The position numbers were made by a program, and so were the translations under genes. Positions 1 through 12,200 of a stretch of DNA of 64,000 bases are shown here, in pieces. Numbering within the stretch: the stretch's first letter is position 1; every line of letters begins with the position of its first letter. A model generated the notes under the pieces. It was given only the letters and a program-made list of their open reading frames with translations, had not been told where the DNA came from and did not search any database. Source of the stretch: Crossaster papposus (Eukaryota; Echinodermata; Asteroidea; Velatida; Solasteridae); contig JBAIAA010000818.1 in the NCBI GenBank assembly GCA_037893245.1, forward strand, positions 124,001-188,000, given 5' to 3'.

Positions 1-39
1 TATGAGCGCTTTTTATTATTTAAAAACAATAAGCTCCCA

Positions 40-420
40 ACCCCTGCTCGGATGCGAAATATTATTTTCCCAAACGACATCGCCATAGAACTGGTTTTTA
101 GCGATCTGATTGGTTGTTTAACATCTACGTCATCCATTCATCCATTTGTCGCATCGCATGGCGTTTACTAGGGTCAACAAATCCAAGAGTCCTAGGGTCA
201 AAAAGGGTTAGGGTTAGGGTTAGGGTTAGGGTCAATAAGTTGATAATTCTAGGGTCAATAAAACCCAGAGTCCTAGGGTCAATAAGTTGAGAATCCTAGG
301 GTCAATAAATTTAGAGTACAATTTACTACCATGACGTAACAGATAGCAAATCAGATGCGCTAAAAACCAGTTCCATGGCGATGTCGTTTGAGGAAAAAAA
401 AGGTCGCTGCCCGGATCTAC
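40..420. repeat. Foldback element enclosing telomere-like repeats
   Basis: Arms at about 60-118 and 338-398 are inverted copies (AACGACATCGCCATAGAACT against its complement). Between them, 168-312, is a run of AGGGTCAATAA-like units with a pure TTAGGG stretch at about 204-232. Confidence 0.75.
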
Positions 421-484
421 CCCTGCTATCATTCCATGCATTACAGTGTATCAATTTTTTTCCACATTCGTTCGTCACCTTTAC

Positions 485-834
485 CCTTAAAGGTAGGATA
501 CACTATTTGCAGAACATGATATAAATTACTACCAAATTATAAATATCTCACTTCGAAAGTAAATAATGATTCTAGGCATCCAGCAAAATGATTGCGGGAG
601 ATATCCTTTAGGCCCTATAGATGTTCCGCCGACAATTGAATTTTTTAAAAACAAATACGGGATCGCGAAAAAAAAAGAATAACTGTCCGACGTTGGTTGA
701 AAACGAATGCCGTCTTTCTTGCTTTTCTCAGCATCCATGATCATAGAAACTTCGGAAAATACAACCTCCCAAAACCACCCATCCCTGGCAATTCAATCGA
801 TTACCAATGGTGTAGGCCTAACCTACCTTTAAGT
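485..834. mobile_element. Palindromic MITE, family B (AAAGGTAG ends)
   Basis: Starts TTAAAGGTAGGATACACTAT and ends with the complement near CTACCTTTAA. The interior shares AAATAATGATTCTAGGCATC with copies at 4519, 17355, 18074, 39160 and 51487. Confidence 0.8.
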
Positions 835-839
835 TTTAT

Positions 840-1411
840 ACATAGTTTTAAAGTTTGGTGTTTTCTGTAGATTGCTCGTGCTTTTTTGGAGGGACTTTGC
901 AGTCATTATGTTACGGGTCCTACACCCTCTGTAAAGAAAACTTCGAGGTTATAGTTGCCGCTATCAATAATCATGATTGTAGTGGCTCTGGTTTCGAATC
1001 ATGTACGACTCATCCATCTCATACATTGTTTACACTATACATTATTTTGACTCGTCTATTTTATGCATTAGTATTTTATTCATGCGTCTGTATCATTTAT
1101 ATTTATACGCTCTGACGGCTCTGTCAAAATCGCTTGATTTCGTTCGATGTTTACGTCTTAACCTTATAGAATTGACTACGCTTTCCTATTTTAAACTTAT
1201 TTCCGGAGTCCCGCATGCCAATTTCTTTGTTCACTTTAAAATTTATGCAAATGTCAGTTTTCCTTGTGGTTTATAAGATAAAAAGCCGTAGAGTGAACCA
1301 AACAATGTTGCTTCATAAGTTGTATTGTAAAATTGGGCGTGATCCCTGGTCACACGGTATTTTGGTGTTTATGGATTCTGACTAGTAGTAGTAGTAGTAG
1401 TAGCAGCGACC
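840..1411. other. No recognised feature
   Basis: AT-rich sequence with short open frames but no exon that matches the upstream part of the gene. A (TAG)n run lies near 1384-1401. Confidence 0.5.
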
Positions 1412-1545
1412 TCGAACAAAGATACTGACAGTTGGGAAGACCGCCAACATAATAGGGCAAAATAGCTCAGTTGGTAGAGCGCCGGTTCAGCATTCCAGAG
1501 GTCGCAGGTTCGAGTCCAGCCCTAGTGCCAAATTTCTTTGTTCAC
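1412..1545 (+). mobile_element. tRNA-like element with inverted ends
   Basis: Begins GAACAAAGATACTGAC and ends with the near complement AATTTCTTTGTTC. Inside is TAGCTCAGTTGGTAGAGC and GGTTCGAGTCC, the A and B boxes of a tRNA gene. The anticodon arm is degenerate, so it is not a working tRNA. Copies at 36445 and (reverse) 43500. Confidence 0.75.
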
Positions 1546-1602
1546 TTTGAATTGTTTTCTCCCTTAGTTAACAAAATATTCAATTGTGTTTATTGGATAT
1601 AG

Positions 1603-1705
1603 GAACCAAGCTTTCAATTCGCGGCAAAATATTCACGGATATTTACGATCCCACTCCGAAGCCGGAATTAGATGACAATCTGGAAGGACAACCTCAGATA
1701 TTAAG
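1603..1705 (+). CDS. PKHD1L1: Exon 1 (window numbering): IPT repeat, first half
   Basis: Reads GTKLSIRGKIFTDIYDP, the typical start strand of an IPT/TIG domain, ending QILR. Acceptor is GGATATAG, donor AG|GTGAGG. It enters in phase 1 and leaves in phase 2. No earlier exon was recognised between 1 and 1602, so the 5' end of the gene is upstream. Confidence 0.82.
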
Positions 1706-4700
1706 GTGAGGCACGGAATCTTCAGGCGGCATTCCTTCAAACGGCTGAATAGCAGATCTTCCAAAAAACGAGATGCAGAATTCCCTAGATTCATATTTAA
1801 TTTATGTGACTTTTACTTGTCAGTTTTGTGTTCATAGAAAATGAGCTGGAAAAACCAAATAAAAAGCGCTGACTTGACTTGGTTCCTTGACTTCTTTCAG
1901 GCGAATTCAATAAATTGGAGGCAGTGTTTGAAAATAGTCAGGTTTTTTTGCCGTCCGCAAGCGTAATTTTTTTCCTACGATGTTACGGGCAATTATTATA
2001 ACGGCATAATTACGCCACAGTGAGTGGAAGACACTTAGGTTCTCAGATTCTTCCTTTCCCTTAAATTATTTAAACTCACTCCGACAATAAAATTGGAGAC
2101 CAACAACTGAATAGTCAATGGAAATCGGAGCAGAGACTGAATTTGAACCCCAGTCGAACGATCTGTAACCTAACCCATTATCCACTAAGCTATTGTGAGA
2201 AGTCGATGCTTGAATGTTCCTCTGAGATACGTATATATTAGCTTCATTGTTAAAACTACTTATTATTCATGAAGCGAGGGGCCTAGAGCCGCCCATTTAT
2301 GATAATCACCCCCTAAACATCCTAGGAAACAAATATACGCGGCCGCGGCAAACATTTAAAATGTATGCAAAATTTCACTTCTATTGAAAACCACATCACA
2401 TCAGGTGCCGTGATTTCACAGGATGCTTGAGACTGTTATTCACTTACAGTCAAGTAAGGTATATTCAATAATAACTCAGTAGTTTAGTGTGTTTAAGTTT
2501 GCAAATGGTGTATACTGTGTTTTTAGTTTGTTGTCGTTGTTGTTGTCATAAATTGCATGCGTTGTCATAAATGGTAGTTCACGGTCAGGATAAGTAAGAT
2601 AGGCCTATGCTCTACAAATTCTTTTCTTTTTCACTCGACAAAAGTTTAAAGAATTTCAAAGACTGTTTATTATTTGCCAAAATGCTGTATACAGTGGAAC
2701 GCCGCTAAACGAACATCACACGAGCCACAGATTTTGTTCGGTATATCGATCGTTCGGTTTAGTTCAGGTACCCATCTTATGGCGTCCGACCCCCGTAGCC
2801 ACCCATCACTCTTTAAAATAAAGCACCGGCCGTGAGACATATGCGGGAATTTAAAACGGCCCAACTAGCGTTCGACAAACGCACAAATCTGTTTTCAAAA
2901 AAATAAAAATCTTTGGTATGTTTGGATACAATCAGGAGCCAATTAAGGACGGTATTTGTTTTTAATAGTCTTTGGGCAAGACGTTGCTTAATCTGCAGCC
3001 ACGAGAGGGCGCTTTACGTCTTGCCGCGATAGCGGAATTCGATTGTATCCTGTGCATGCATATTAGGAGCTAGCAGGAGTAACACTTTGTATTTTGTTTT
3101 TGTAGAGTCTACTGGGGAAATTATGCATGTGACCCATTCGATCCAGCAACTGGTGAACTGTAAGTAAAATGGACAGAACTGGACAAAGTGGACAAAGTGT
3201 AAATATTAGTACTTTAACTTTCTTTTTCTGTATCAAGTTTTATTGACCTTTTGTGTGAAATTAGGCCAAATAAAAAAAAAAAACATGTTTAGCGTCATGC
3301 CTTTTTAAAGAAAGGAGGCCCCTTTTTTTCCCCTTTTTTGTTTTCTTCTTTTCTTGTTCTTTTCAAAATGGCCGCCCGACACATCTAAATTCGAGTCATG
3401 TAGTGAACATGCCACCTATCTTCCAATTTAAAATTAAAACATGGTTCACCCTTATTAAATTCATGTGGATCGATCATGCACCGTACACAACTACACGTCA
3501 CACTCTAGCCTTCCTATTAGAAAAAAATATTTCCAGAGCATGTACACAGTGATGCTAAAGTCTAAAATACGATGTTAAAATTTTATTATCTTAAAAAAAA
3601 AAAAAAATGGGGTTTTTGTTTTTGTTTTTTTCTAAAATGGTCAAATTTATCAATTTTTTCACAAAAAAAAGAAAAGAAAAAAAGGAGGCAGCCCCCAAAA
3701 AGGAAGCTGGCGGTGACGCTAAACATCTTTTTTTATTATTTGGCCTTAGTTTTGACAACTGTCTGTATCATTTTATTGACTGTTTGTGTGCACTGAAATG
3801 AATTATAATTAAATAAGTAGACCAAATGTTGCCATTTGTGCATTCTTTTATTTATTTTAGTTTTTTTTAACCAGAAAACTTGCTCAAAATCTTAGTCCAA
3901 GTCAACTAACTTGATAAAATTTGTTACATTTATATTGGGTACCGTACGGTAGTCAGTATGGGTACTGTACTCAAATACTACTCGATTCTCATAGGCCAGT
4001 GTAGGACTACATTACAGATTACAGTGGGATAGTATTTTGTAGTATTAATAGGCGAGGGGTTAGGGTTAAAACAAAAAAAAAAAATCAACAAAAAATTTGT
4101 TGTTGTCTTTTTGGATAACTACAATTTACAAATAGTATACAAATTTCTTTCTAGTCTTAGTCTACAACTAAGAAAATACAGGTGTGATGAAACACACCAC
4201 ATGTGGCTACTATCATGGTCTAATATCAAGAACCTTAATTTTTTTCTGAAATGTTTGACATTTTCTTTCCCTACACATATAGTTACAAAATTGCCCTCGA
4301 TGGCCCAAGCAGCACTAAGGGGGTCATTGAATGTGCTCCGAAAGGAACATATGTCGGTAAGTAAAAAGAAAAAGTAAAAAAAAAAGAATGTTAGTATATA
4401 AAGGGTAATGTTTTATGCAGTTACTGAAAATGCATTCTTTTTTTGCGTTTAACCTAAATTTCCATGTTTTCTTTTCCATGTTTAATACATCTTATAATTA
4501 ACATTTTAGCCTAACCAATTTAAAGGTAGTATACAACATTTGCAGATATCAAAAATATTTACTACCAAATTATTAAGAAATATCTTACTCATTTGAAAGT
4601 AAATAATGATTCTAGGCATCCAGCAAAATTATTGCGCTAGATATCCTGTAATTATTCCCCCAAATAAAAATTTTGAAAGAAAAATTCGCGATCGCCGTCC

Positions 4701-7700
4701 GGCGAAAAAACAAAGATAACATAAGAATAACTGCTCGACGCCGGTTGAAAACAAACGCTGTTTTTCGTGCTTTTCTCGTCATCCACGATTGTAAAACTTT
4801 GGACAGGTTTGTTAAATGATATTTACTATAAAATACAACCACCAAATCACACTACCCATTAATGATAATTCAAGCAATTACCAATGGTGTATCCACCTTT
4901 AACACTTTTCATTCTTAAATGGTTTTTACATCAGCCTCTCAGACTCTGACCTACCTGGTGTCAGACACCTATGGCCGTTCCATGAGTACCTCCAACGCCC
5001 TCCGCGTCAGTGGCAAGAATGAGCTCTACAACTACCAGACCCATGCTGGTGAGTGTCATCCTCGGAGGGAGGAGGCTCAAATGGCAGCATGGCCCCACCC
5101 AGGTCCCTTACGGATCCCTCCCGAGTCCCTTCCGGGTCCCCCCTCTCCCCACAGGTCTCTCCTGATCCCTCCCGGGTCCCTCTCGGGTCCCTCCCAGGTT
5201 CCTCCCGGGTCCCTCCGGGGTTCCTCATAAGTCCCTCCCGGGTTCCTCTCAGGTTCCTCCCGGGTCCATCACGGGTCCCTTCCAGGTTCATCCCGGGTCC
5301 ATCACGAGTCCCTCCCAGGTTCCTCCCAGGTTCCTCCTGGGTTCCTCCCGGGTTCCTCCCGGGTTCCTCCCGGGTTCCTCCCGGGTTCCTCCCGGGTTCC
5401 TCCCGGGTTCCTCCCGGGTTCCTCCCGGGTTCCTCCCGGGTTCCTCCCGGGTTCCTCCCGGGTCCATCACAGGTCCCTCCCGGGTTCCTCCCAGGTTCCT
5501 CCTGGGTTGCTCCCAGGTTCTTCCCGGGTTGCTCCCAGGTTCTTCCCGGGTTGCTCCCCGGTTCCTCCCGGGTTCCTCCCAGGTCCCTCCCGGGTTCCTC
5601 CTGGGTCCATCACGGGTCCATCACGGGTCCCTCCCAGGTTCCTCCCGGGTTCCTCCTGGGTTCCTCCCAGGTCCATCACGGGTTCCTCCCAGGTCCCTCC
5701 TTGGTCCCACCCGGGTCTATTACGAGTCTCCTTTTCATCTTTTACAGATATTTTGAATGTTGAACCACAAGTTGGAAGCATGGAAGGGGGCACCTTGCTA
5801 ACTATCACAGGAAATTACTTTGATGGATATGCTGCATCTGTGCTGGTTGGAGGTATGTCATATAATATTAAGCTCTTTTGATCCTGGCAGATTACTTGAA
5901 CGGAGCACAGAAATTGATCAGGAAGAAAACTAAGCAAACTGCATAACATTGCCAACTCGTGAAGGTGAGACACAAAGTGTGACATTTTAATACATTTCTA
6001 CTTGCGTATGCCGTCTATCGACTAAATTATTTGAATATTTATTTCTGATGTTTGTCTTGGATGTTGGACAGAATTTGTGTACATTCAAACACGATAAATT
6101 GAGTACACCAATGTACTAAGAGGGGACGTCGCATTTCTTTTTTATATTTGTTGTTGTATTGGAATTTTTTTTTACAAATCTCTGCGTGTACTACTAACTG
6201 ATCACAAAATGAAACTATACGTATTTTTTTAGGGCTATTGTAGATAAATTATGAAGGATATGTTGAAAAAGTGCCAACGTAACAAATGTCGCACAAGGTT
6301 ACACCATATTAAATTGTTTATAGCTACTGATTCACTTGTATTTCACGGATTAAAGGGATCGTATACGTTTAGTAAGTACCCCGAAAATTAATGGTAAAAA
6401 CAAGTTTCTCAGATTGAGTATTCCAATGCAGATTATTCTTCCTGCGTGGACATAACCGCTCCATATTCTCGGCAATATCTCAGAATTCAGTACCATTTTT
6501 TGAAATGAAATTTTTACAGGTTAGTTTTATAGTATATATCTATAACTATATATAGGATTGAAACAAACGGTAGGTTCCAATTACCAAACGTATACGATCC
6601 CTTTGAAGAGTAACTGACTTGAAGCTCGTATGGGGTCGATCATTCTTGGTGTTGTACTTAAACTGTCGTAGAAGTTCAGAAGTTGCCTGTAACATAATAT
6701 GCGCTGTGTTGGAGATGGAGTGACTCTTCTATGCAAGGAGGAAAAAAATACTGAAACTCTATCTGTTATAAATGAGTGGAAGAAAGTGTTAAACAATGGA
6801 TAATATCATCTTTCTTAACACATATGTGCAATTTTTTTTGGAAACAGGAGTTTCCTGTGAGATCTCCAACATCACTTCAACGGAGATAACGTGTGTGACG
6901 GGCCTGGCTCCGGCTCCGGGTAACCAGAGTGTGTATCCAGGGAACAGAGGAATGCTCTATGAAGTCTGGAACCAGACCTATGTATCGTAAGCTGCACTGC
7001 ATCTCTCATTTTTGCAAATGGCATTAATTAACCTTAAGAATCCCCATCCAGTCAAACTCCAACACCAGATTTCGTTGGGATCTGTTAGGATGGGTACTGG
7101 ACCCCTGTACTGACAGTCTTTCTAGGCATACCTCCAGAATCAGAGTCCAACAGTTTGTGTGTACAGTTTGCCATAAGGTGTTGGGATTTCCGAGTATGGT
7201 TCCTATAGTATATTACACTAGGAGTTATAGGGTTTATATCCTTACAACTTTTCCACATTATTTTGGTTGGTTACTTTTACGTCATTGAACATTTGAAAAC
7301 ACTTTACAAAGTCTTGTATAGAATGGAATTTTCTCGTTTTCTTTTGCCGCGTCGCAGATGGCGGCTCTATGTAAACACTTAGCTTTGTTGTTGTTCTTCT
7401 TCTTGTGCCAAAAATGACAACCAAAGCTGCACGGCGGTATCGTTTATAGTTGTAGTCGAACAGTGCCCTCCGAACATTATGAAATGAACGTGCTAGAGGC
7501 CTGCGGTATATTGTTGTGCAGAACTAGACCAATACACAACGACGCAGCTCCTGCACGAATTCGTGCTTGTGTTAATTCCAAGTTCCATGATATGCCTGAA
7601 TTGAGGATTAGACTGCAGCGCTGTCATTTTAAACTCTGTCCTTGACACTGCAAGGTTTGATGAAGCATTATGGGATACCAATGCAGCCGATTACAATGTC

Positions 7701-9203
7701 ATGTCGGTTCTGGATGCACGGTCCCCTGATGAGCACCAATTCGGCGAGGAAGACCGCTTCATGGGTCGGCTAAGGGGGCTGTTTGTGCCGCCTCGCACCG
7801 GCGACTACCAGTTCAAAATCGTAGCGGACGATTGCGCCAGGCTCTATCTCAGTCTAACTGGTGATCCAAATGATAAGGTAATTCTACATCATTGGCGAAC
7901 ATCAAAAAGCAAAACTACCATTTTTTTTTGGAAATATATGGATTGACACTTTAAAAATATGGTGCCTCACAATTTGAATTGTGACCATAATCGACATTCG
8001 GAGTAAGTGAATAAGTCCCGACCATCCTGTCAATTCTGTTCAGGTTTTTTTCTTGTTTTCTTGTTTTTGAAGCAGCAAAATTGCTCAAAATTTTAAGACA
8101 GGTGCTTAACCAGTTCGCGCCGGATGACGTATATAAGCGCAAACATTTCCCCAAATTCAAAACGGATGACGCATAAACACGCCAAGTTCAAGTTCGGAAA
8201 TGTATGTCAGCAGCGAGCAAGGCCGGAAATGCGTGGGTGTGCTTCCCGGCACTATCAGCCTGAACCCGCTTCGGATCGAGTTTCGTTAAAAATATTCCCA
8301 CCCGTCGGCTCGTCGATGTTAAAATAATCCCGGCGCGAACTTGTTAACAACAAACCTGATTAGATGAATCTGTGAATGCTGACTATTTGAGAAAACAGTA
8401 TTTTAGGATCTCGATTTCAGTTCAGAAGTTGAATTTTATTATTATTATTAATTCTAGTAATGAAACCAAGGATACCTCAAAAGTGCCTATAGGCTCACAA
8501 GCCTGAAGAAACCTGTAGAGAGAAGACAATGAGAAGAAAGTACAGTTTTAGAGGTGGGAGGAAAACCCGGAAGAATATCCGAGGGGAAAAACCCACGGAA
8601 TCAGGCAGGGACTGAAACCCCAATCCACATCGTGGCACAGGTGGGATTTGAACCCGGGTCACAGCAGTGGAAGATGAGGAAAGTACCGCTACGCCAACTG
8701 ACTCACCAGTTTCGGATCTGGAGATAGGCTGTTTTCGGGGTTGGGACGGAGGTCTGCGCTGTACCTATTATTCTGGGGCCTTGTTTTTAATAAGATTACT
8801 GAGTTAGATACAAAGTTTTTATCAATAGGCTAAATGTTTTTTTTTTTTCAGGAGCAAATAGCAATTCTTGAAGACAATGCCAATGACTGGGAGGCAAACG
8901 AAGAACAAGCATCGGACAAAATCCAACTCATTGCTAATCAGAGGTAAAATGCATTAACCCTAACTCTCTGCTGCTTTTAATAAAGACCTGCACCAAATCC
9001 ACCACAATTCATTACTTACTCCGTTTGCTTCTTGTACATGGGATCATGGAACCACCACTGAAATGCGGGTAGATTTTCCGAATTGGTACAATGGTGGACA
9101 AAATCAACCGGATTTTCTCCAGCAGTGATTTCAGGCCTTCTGGCCTAAGTCCATCATAATACCTCCAGCCTGCAGGACTAAGTCCCCTCAAAACCTGATA
9201 AAA

Positions 9204-9234
<31 letters not shown>

Positions 9235-12200
9235 CTTTGATGGATTTGGGAAGGTTGGTGTTTAAACTAGCCTGCAGGCCCAAGTCCCCTCAAAATCTGC
9301 CGAAAGGGGGGGGGGGGTTGATGGATTTGAGAAGGTTGGTGTAAAAAAAAAAAAAAAATTGAAATTTTAGAAAAAGATGTCTAGAAATGTAGAACACACT
9401 TCAATTTGGTTTTGAATAATTCTGGTAATGAACTTTGAAGTTTACTCAAATTGCAATTCTTTGTAAAGTTACAATGAACTCAATATAAAATAATATTGTT
9501 AAGAATTTAAATAAAATTGAGCTTATCCGCTGTCCGGCCGCCATACTTGTCCGTTTCTTTGAACGTACAATGCTTGCATGTGGCGTATTTCTACCAGTGA
9601 CTCTATACTTCATGATCAGGGTCTGTGGGGGCTGACCAGGGTGAGTCCCGAGCATGACGTAAGACCTGACCTGTGTCGACCCTGGTGAGCTAATAAACCA
9701 GTTTGGTATTCCAACTGCGTGTGTGCACAACAAGACTTGACGATTTTTCTTTCAAGACTTCATCGTATGCGTGCAAAAACATCTAGCGATACCAGAAAAT
9801 GTATCAGCCTGTTCTGAAGTAAAACTTTGCAAATAAAAGTCGGGACAAGGTTTTCAGGTGTAAAGTGTGTCTAAACTTTTGTTCGAACAAAAGTTTCCAT
9901 CGTCTAATTGCACACAAACAAATTGCACAGAATGCGGATTCGGTTACCATGTCTCCCCATAGCCTTGTTTGCATTTATCTGCCGTGTTTATCCCGAGAGA
10001 AAAATAGTTGAATCTTGTTGTGGACAAGCGCAGTTGAAATACCGAACTGGCTTATTGAACTGCACCTCTCCCCCACTTCGGGCGATTCACAATGCAGTGC
10101 GCCACCAAGCGTTTGACTCAAAAGAGCCACTTTTAAACTTTACGGTCGACTTCTTCCGTATATCATACTGTAGTGAAATATCTATTCTTCGTTGTTCACG
10201 CGAGGGACAACACAAACATGAATGTATCCGGAAGCGTCGTTGATTAAAACATTGTTATTTGCAGAAAAAAATTGGAACTTTAATTGTGCGCGTCCCAAAA
10301 AACGTAAAAACTGATGAGTTCATGCAAAATGAATACCGTTTTTCAAACTGATGCCGATTTTTCCCCATGATGCACTGCGAGTATAGCAGGATTTGCGCCT
10401 CCAACGGCAGCTTCTAGGTATTGTGAATCGCTCGAATTTATACCCTTCTGTGTTTACTACAACATTTTCTCAAGCTACTACTTGGAAGCAGTGTACAGGG
10501 AAAACCGCGGCAATGATTATCTCAAAATCGGCGTAGTGTTCTTTGACGTGCCCCTGAATAAGGACGACACAACAGACGCGAAGAATGAGGTGCAGAGTAT
10601 CAAGACGGAGTCAGTTGTGGTCTTAGAAAGTCAGGTAAGAATTCCTCTATGATTGCTTACGAAAATGAGAAATCACGCTTCATAAGATGAAATTTGCATT
10701 TGGAGATTTTTGGCCTTTCACTGACGCGTATTTACTCTATATGCTCAGTGTTGTCCCGAAGAATTTTTTCAACAACAAAAAGTCTGTGCTCCGTAGTCAT
10801 ATATGAGTCGATGTGGCCGGCTGCCGTAGGCGCCTTTACGTGCCAGCGACTCGACCACGTTGTAGCCGCGTCCTTCGCAATTCAGCACACCAGCTGCGAG
10901 TAAGGATGATTAGCCTCCCAAATTATTATTATTATTGAGTAAATAAACTAATATTGAATTGAAATCTCCCGACGCAAATTTCACCAATATGAAACATCTG
11001 GTTGCAGGGCCCGCTGCTGATCAGACTCAAACCAGTCGACTCCGGCTAGCTCGGTGGTTGTGTGGTAAAAGACATCTACACTAGAAAGCAGGAGGTTGTG
11101 GATTCAAGTCCAACCCGAGTCAGTGATTTATTTATTTTAGAATCCCTCGGGACAACACGCACATGCTAACAACGTTTGAAAATGGGCTGTAACTGACGTC
11201 ATAATTTAGCGTTTTCTTTTTCATACTGATTACTAATAATAAACATCATTTCGTGTTTAATAATAGTGAATATGCATGCTTTATAAAAAGTTTTTAAAAA
11301 ATAAAATATTTAATAAGTTTAATATTTAATAAGTCTTTATTATGTAAAAAAAAATTATTATGATTTTTTATTTTTTTTTGACCATATGCTTTTAGTATTG
11401 TGCAACTTGGATTGTTACACCTTTTTAGTTCAAGTTTATACAAATCCTCAACCAACTCCTGTAAAGCTTGATTAAAAAAATTTAAAAAAAATTCATGAAG
11501 AGAATTTCAAATGAAAATGTCCACATTGTCTCGTGATGTATTTTTTCCCTTGTGCTTGTAATGAATTTGACAACAACTCTGAAATTACCTGAAGAAGATT
11601 GTCTCGTTGAAATGCGTTTCAGACATTGACAGTTGAGGGCGCTACATATGAGGTGCAGCAGGTTGTCGTTGAGACCTCGTCGTGTTCCACTAACTGCAAT
11701 TACAAGCTACAGTTTGGCGAACTGGTCACAGGTAAACGCCCCTCCCTACCTATCCCCTATACCATTCAAATACCATGTTATTGGAAGCAGATTTTGTTTT
11801 CCGTTTATTGGCCCGAGTTTAATTTCATTTGGTTAAATGTTTTTAATCGTAGGTGAGTTAAACGCATCGTCAACTGCAGAGCAAATAGAGGCAGCACTGA
11901 ACCCCCTCGTCAGTCCAGATGAAGTCAGTGTAACCATGACAACCAACAGCAAGACCAACACTTATAGCGTCGAGTTCCGATCAACCCAGAGTAAGGCCGC
12001 ATCCAACCGAAAATCCACTTATTTGTGACCTGTCATCACAAAATGAGCGTAAAGTCGGCAAAATCAGAAATTGAGATATGGGTATTTCTGAATTCTGTGG
12101 AAACAGAGCTTTCCAATGGTATATAACACTTGGAGGTTTGATACTCAATATCTTTTTTATTTTTATTTTTTAGTCTGGAGTCTTAATACAGAGATTATGA

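Noticed and set aside
168-312. Chromosome end
   Set aside because: The TTAGGG run is short, imperfect and enclosed by inverted arms, with the gene continuing downstream and repeats upstream.
1453-1530. tRNA gene
   Set aside because: A and B boxes are present but the acceptor and anticodon stems do not pair well, and the copy at 36490 has C at position 33. The sequence recurs as a mobile element.
5053-5881. Long proline/serine-rich ORFs (up to 236 codons) on both strands
   Set aside because: They are translations of the 11-bp minisatellite, open in many frames because the unit lacks stop codons; the intron is flanked by good splice sites.
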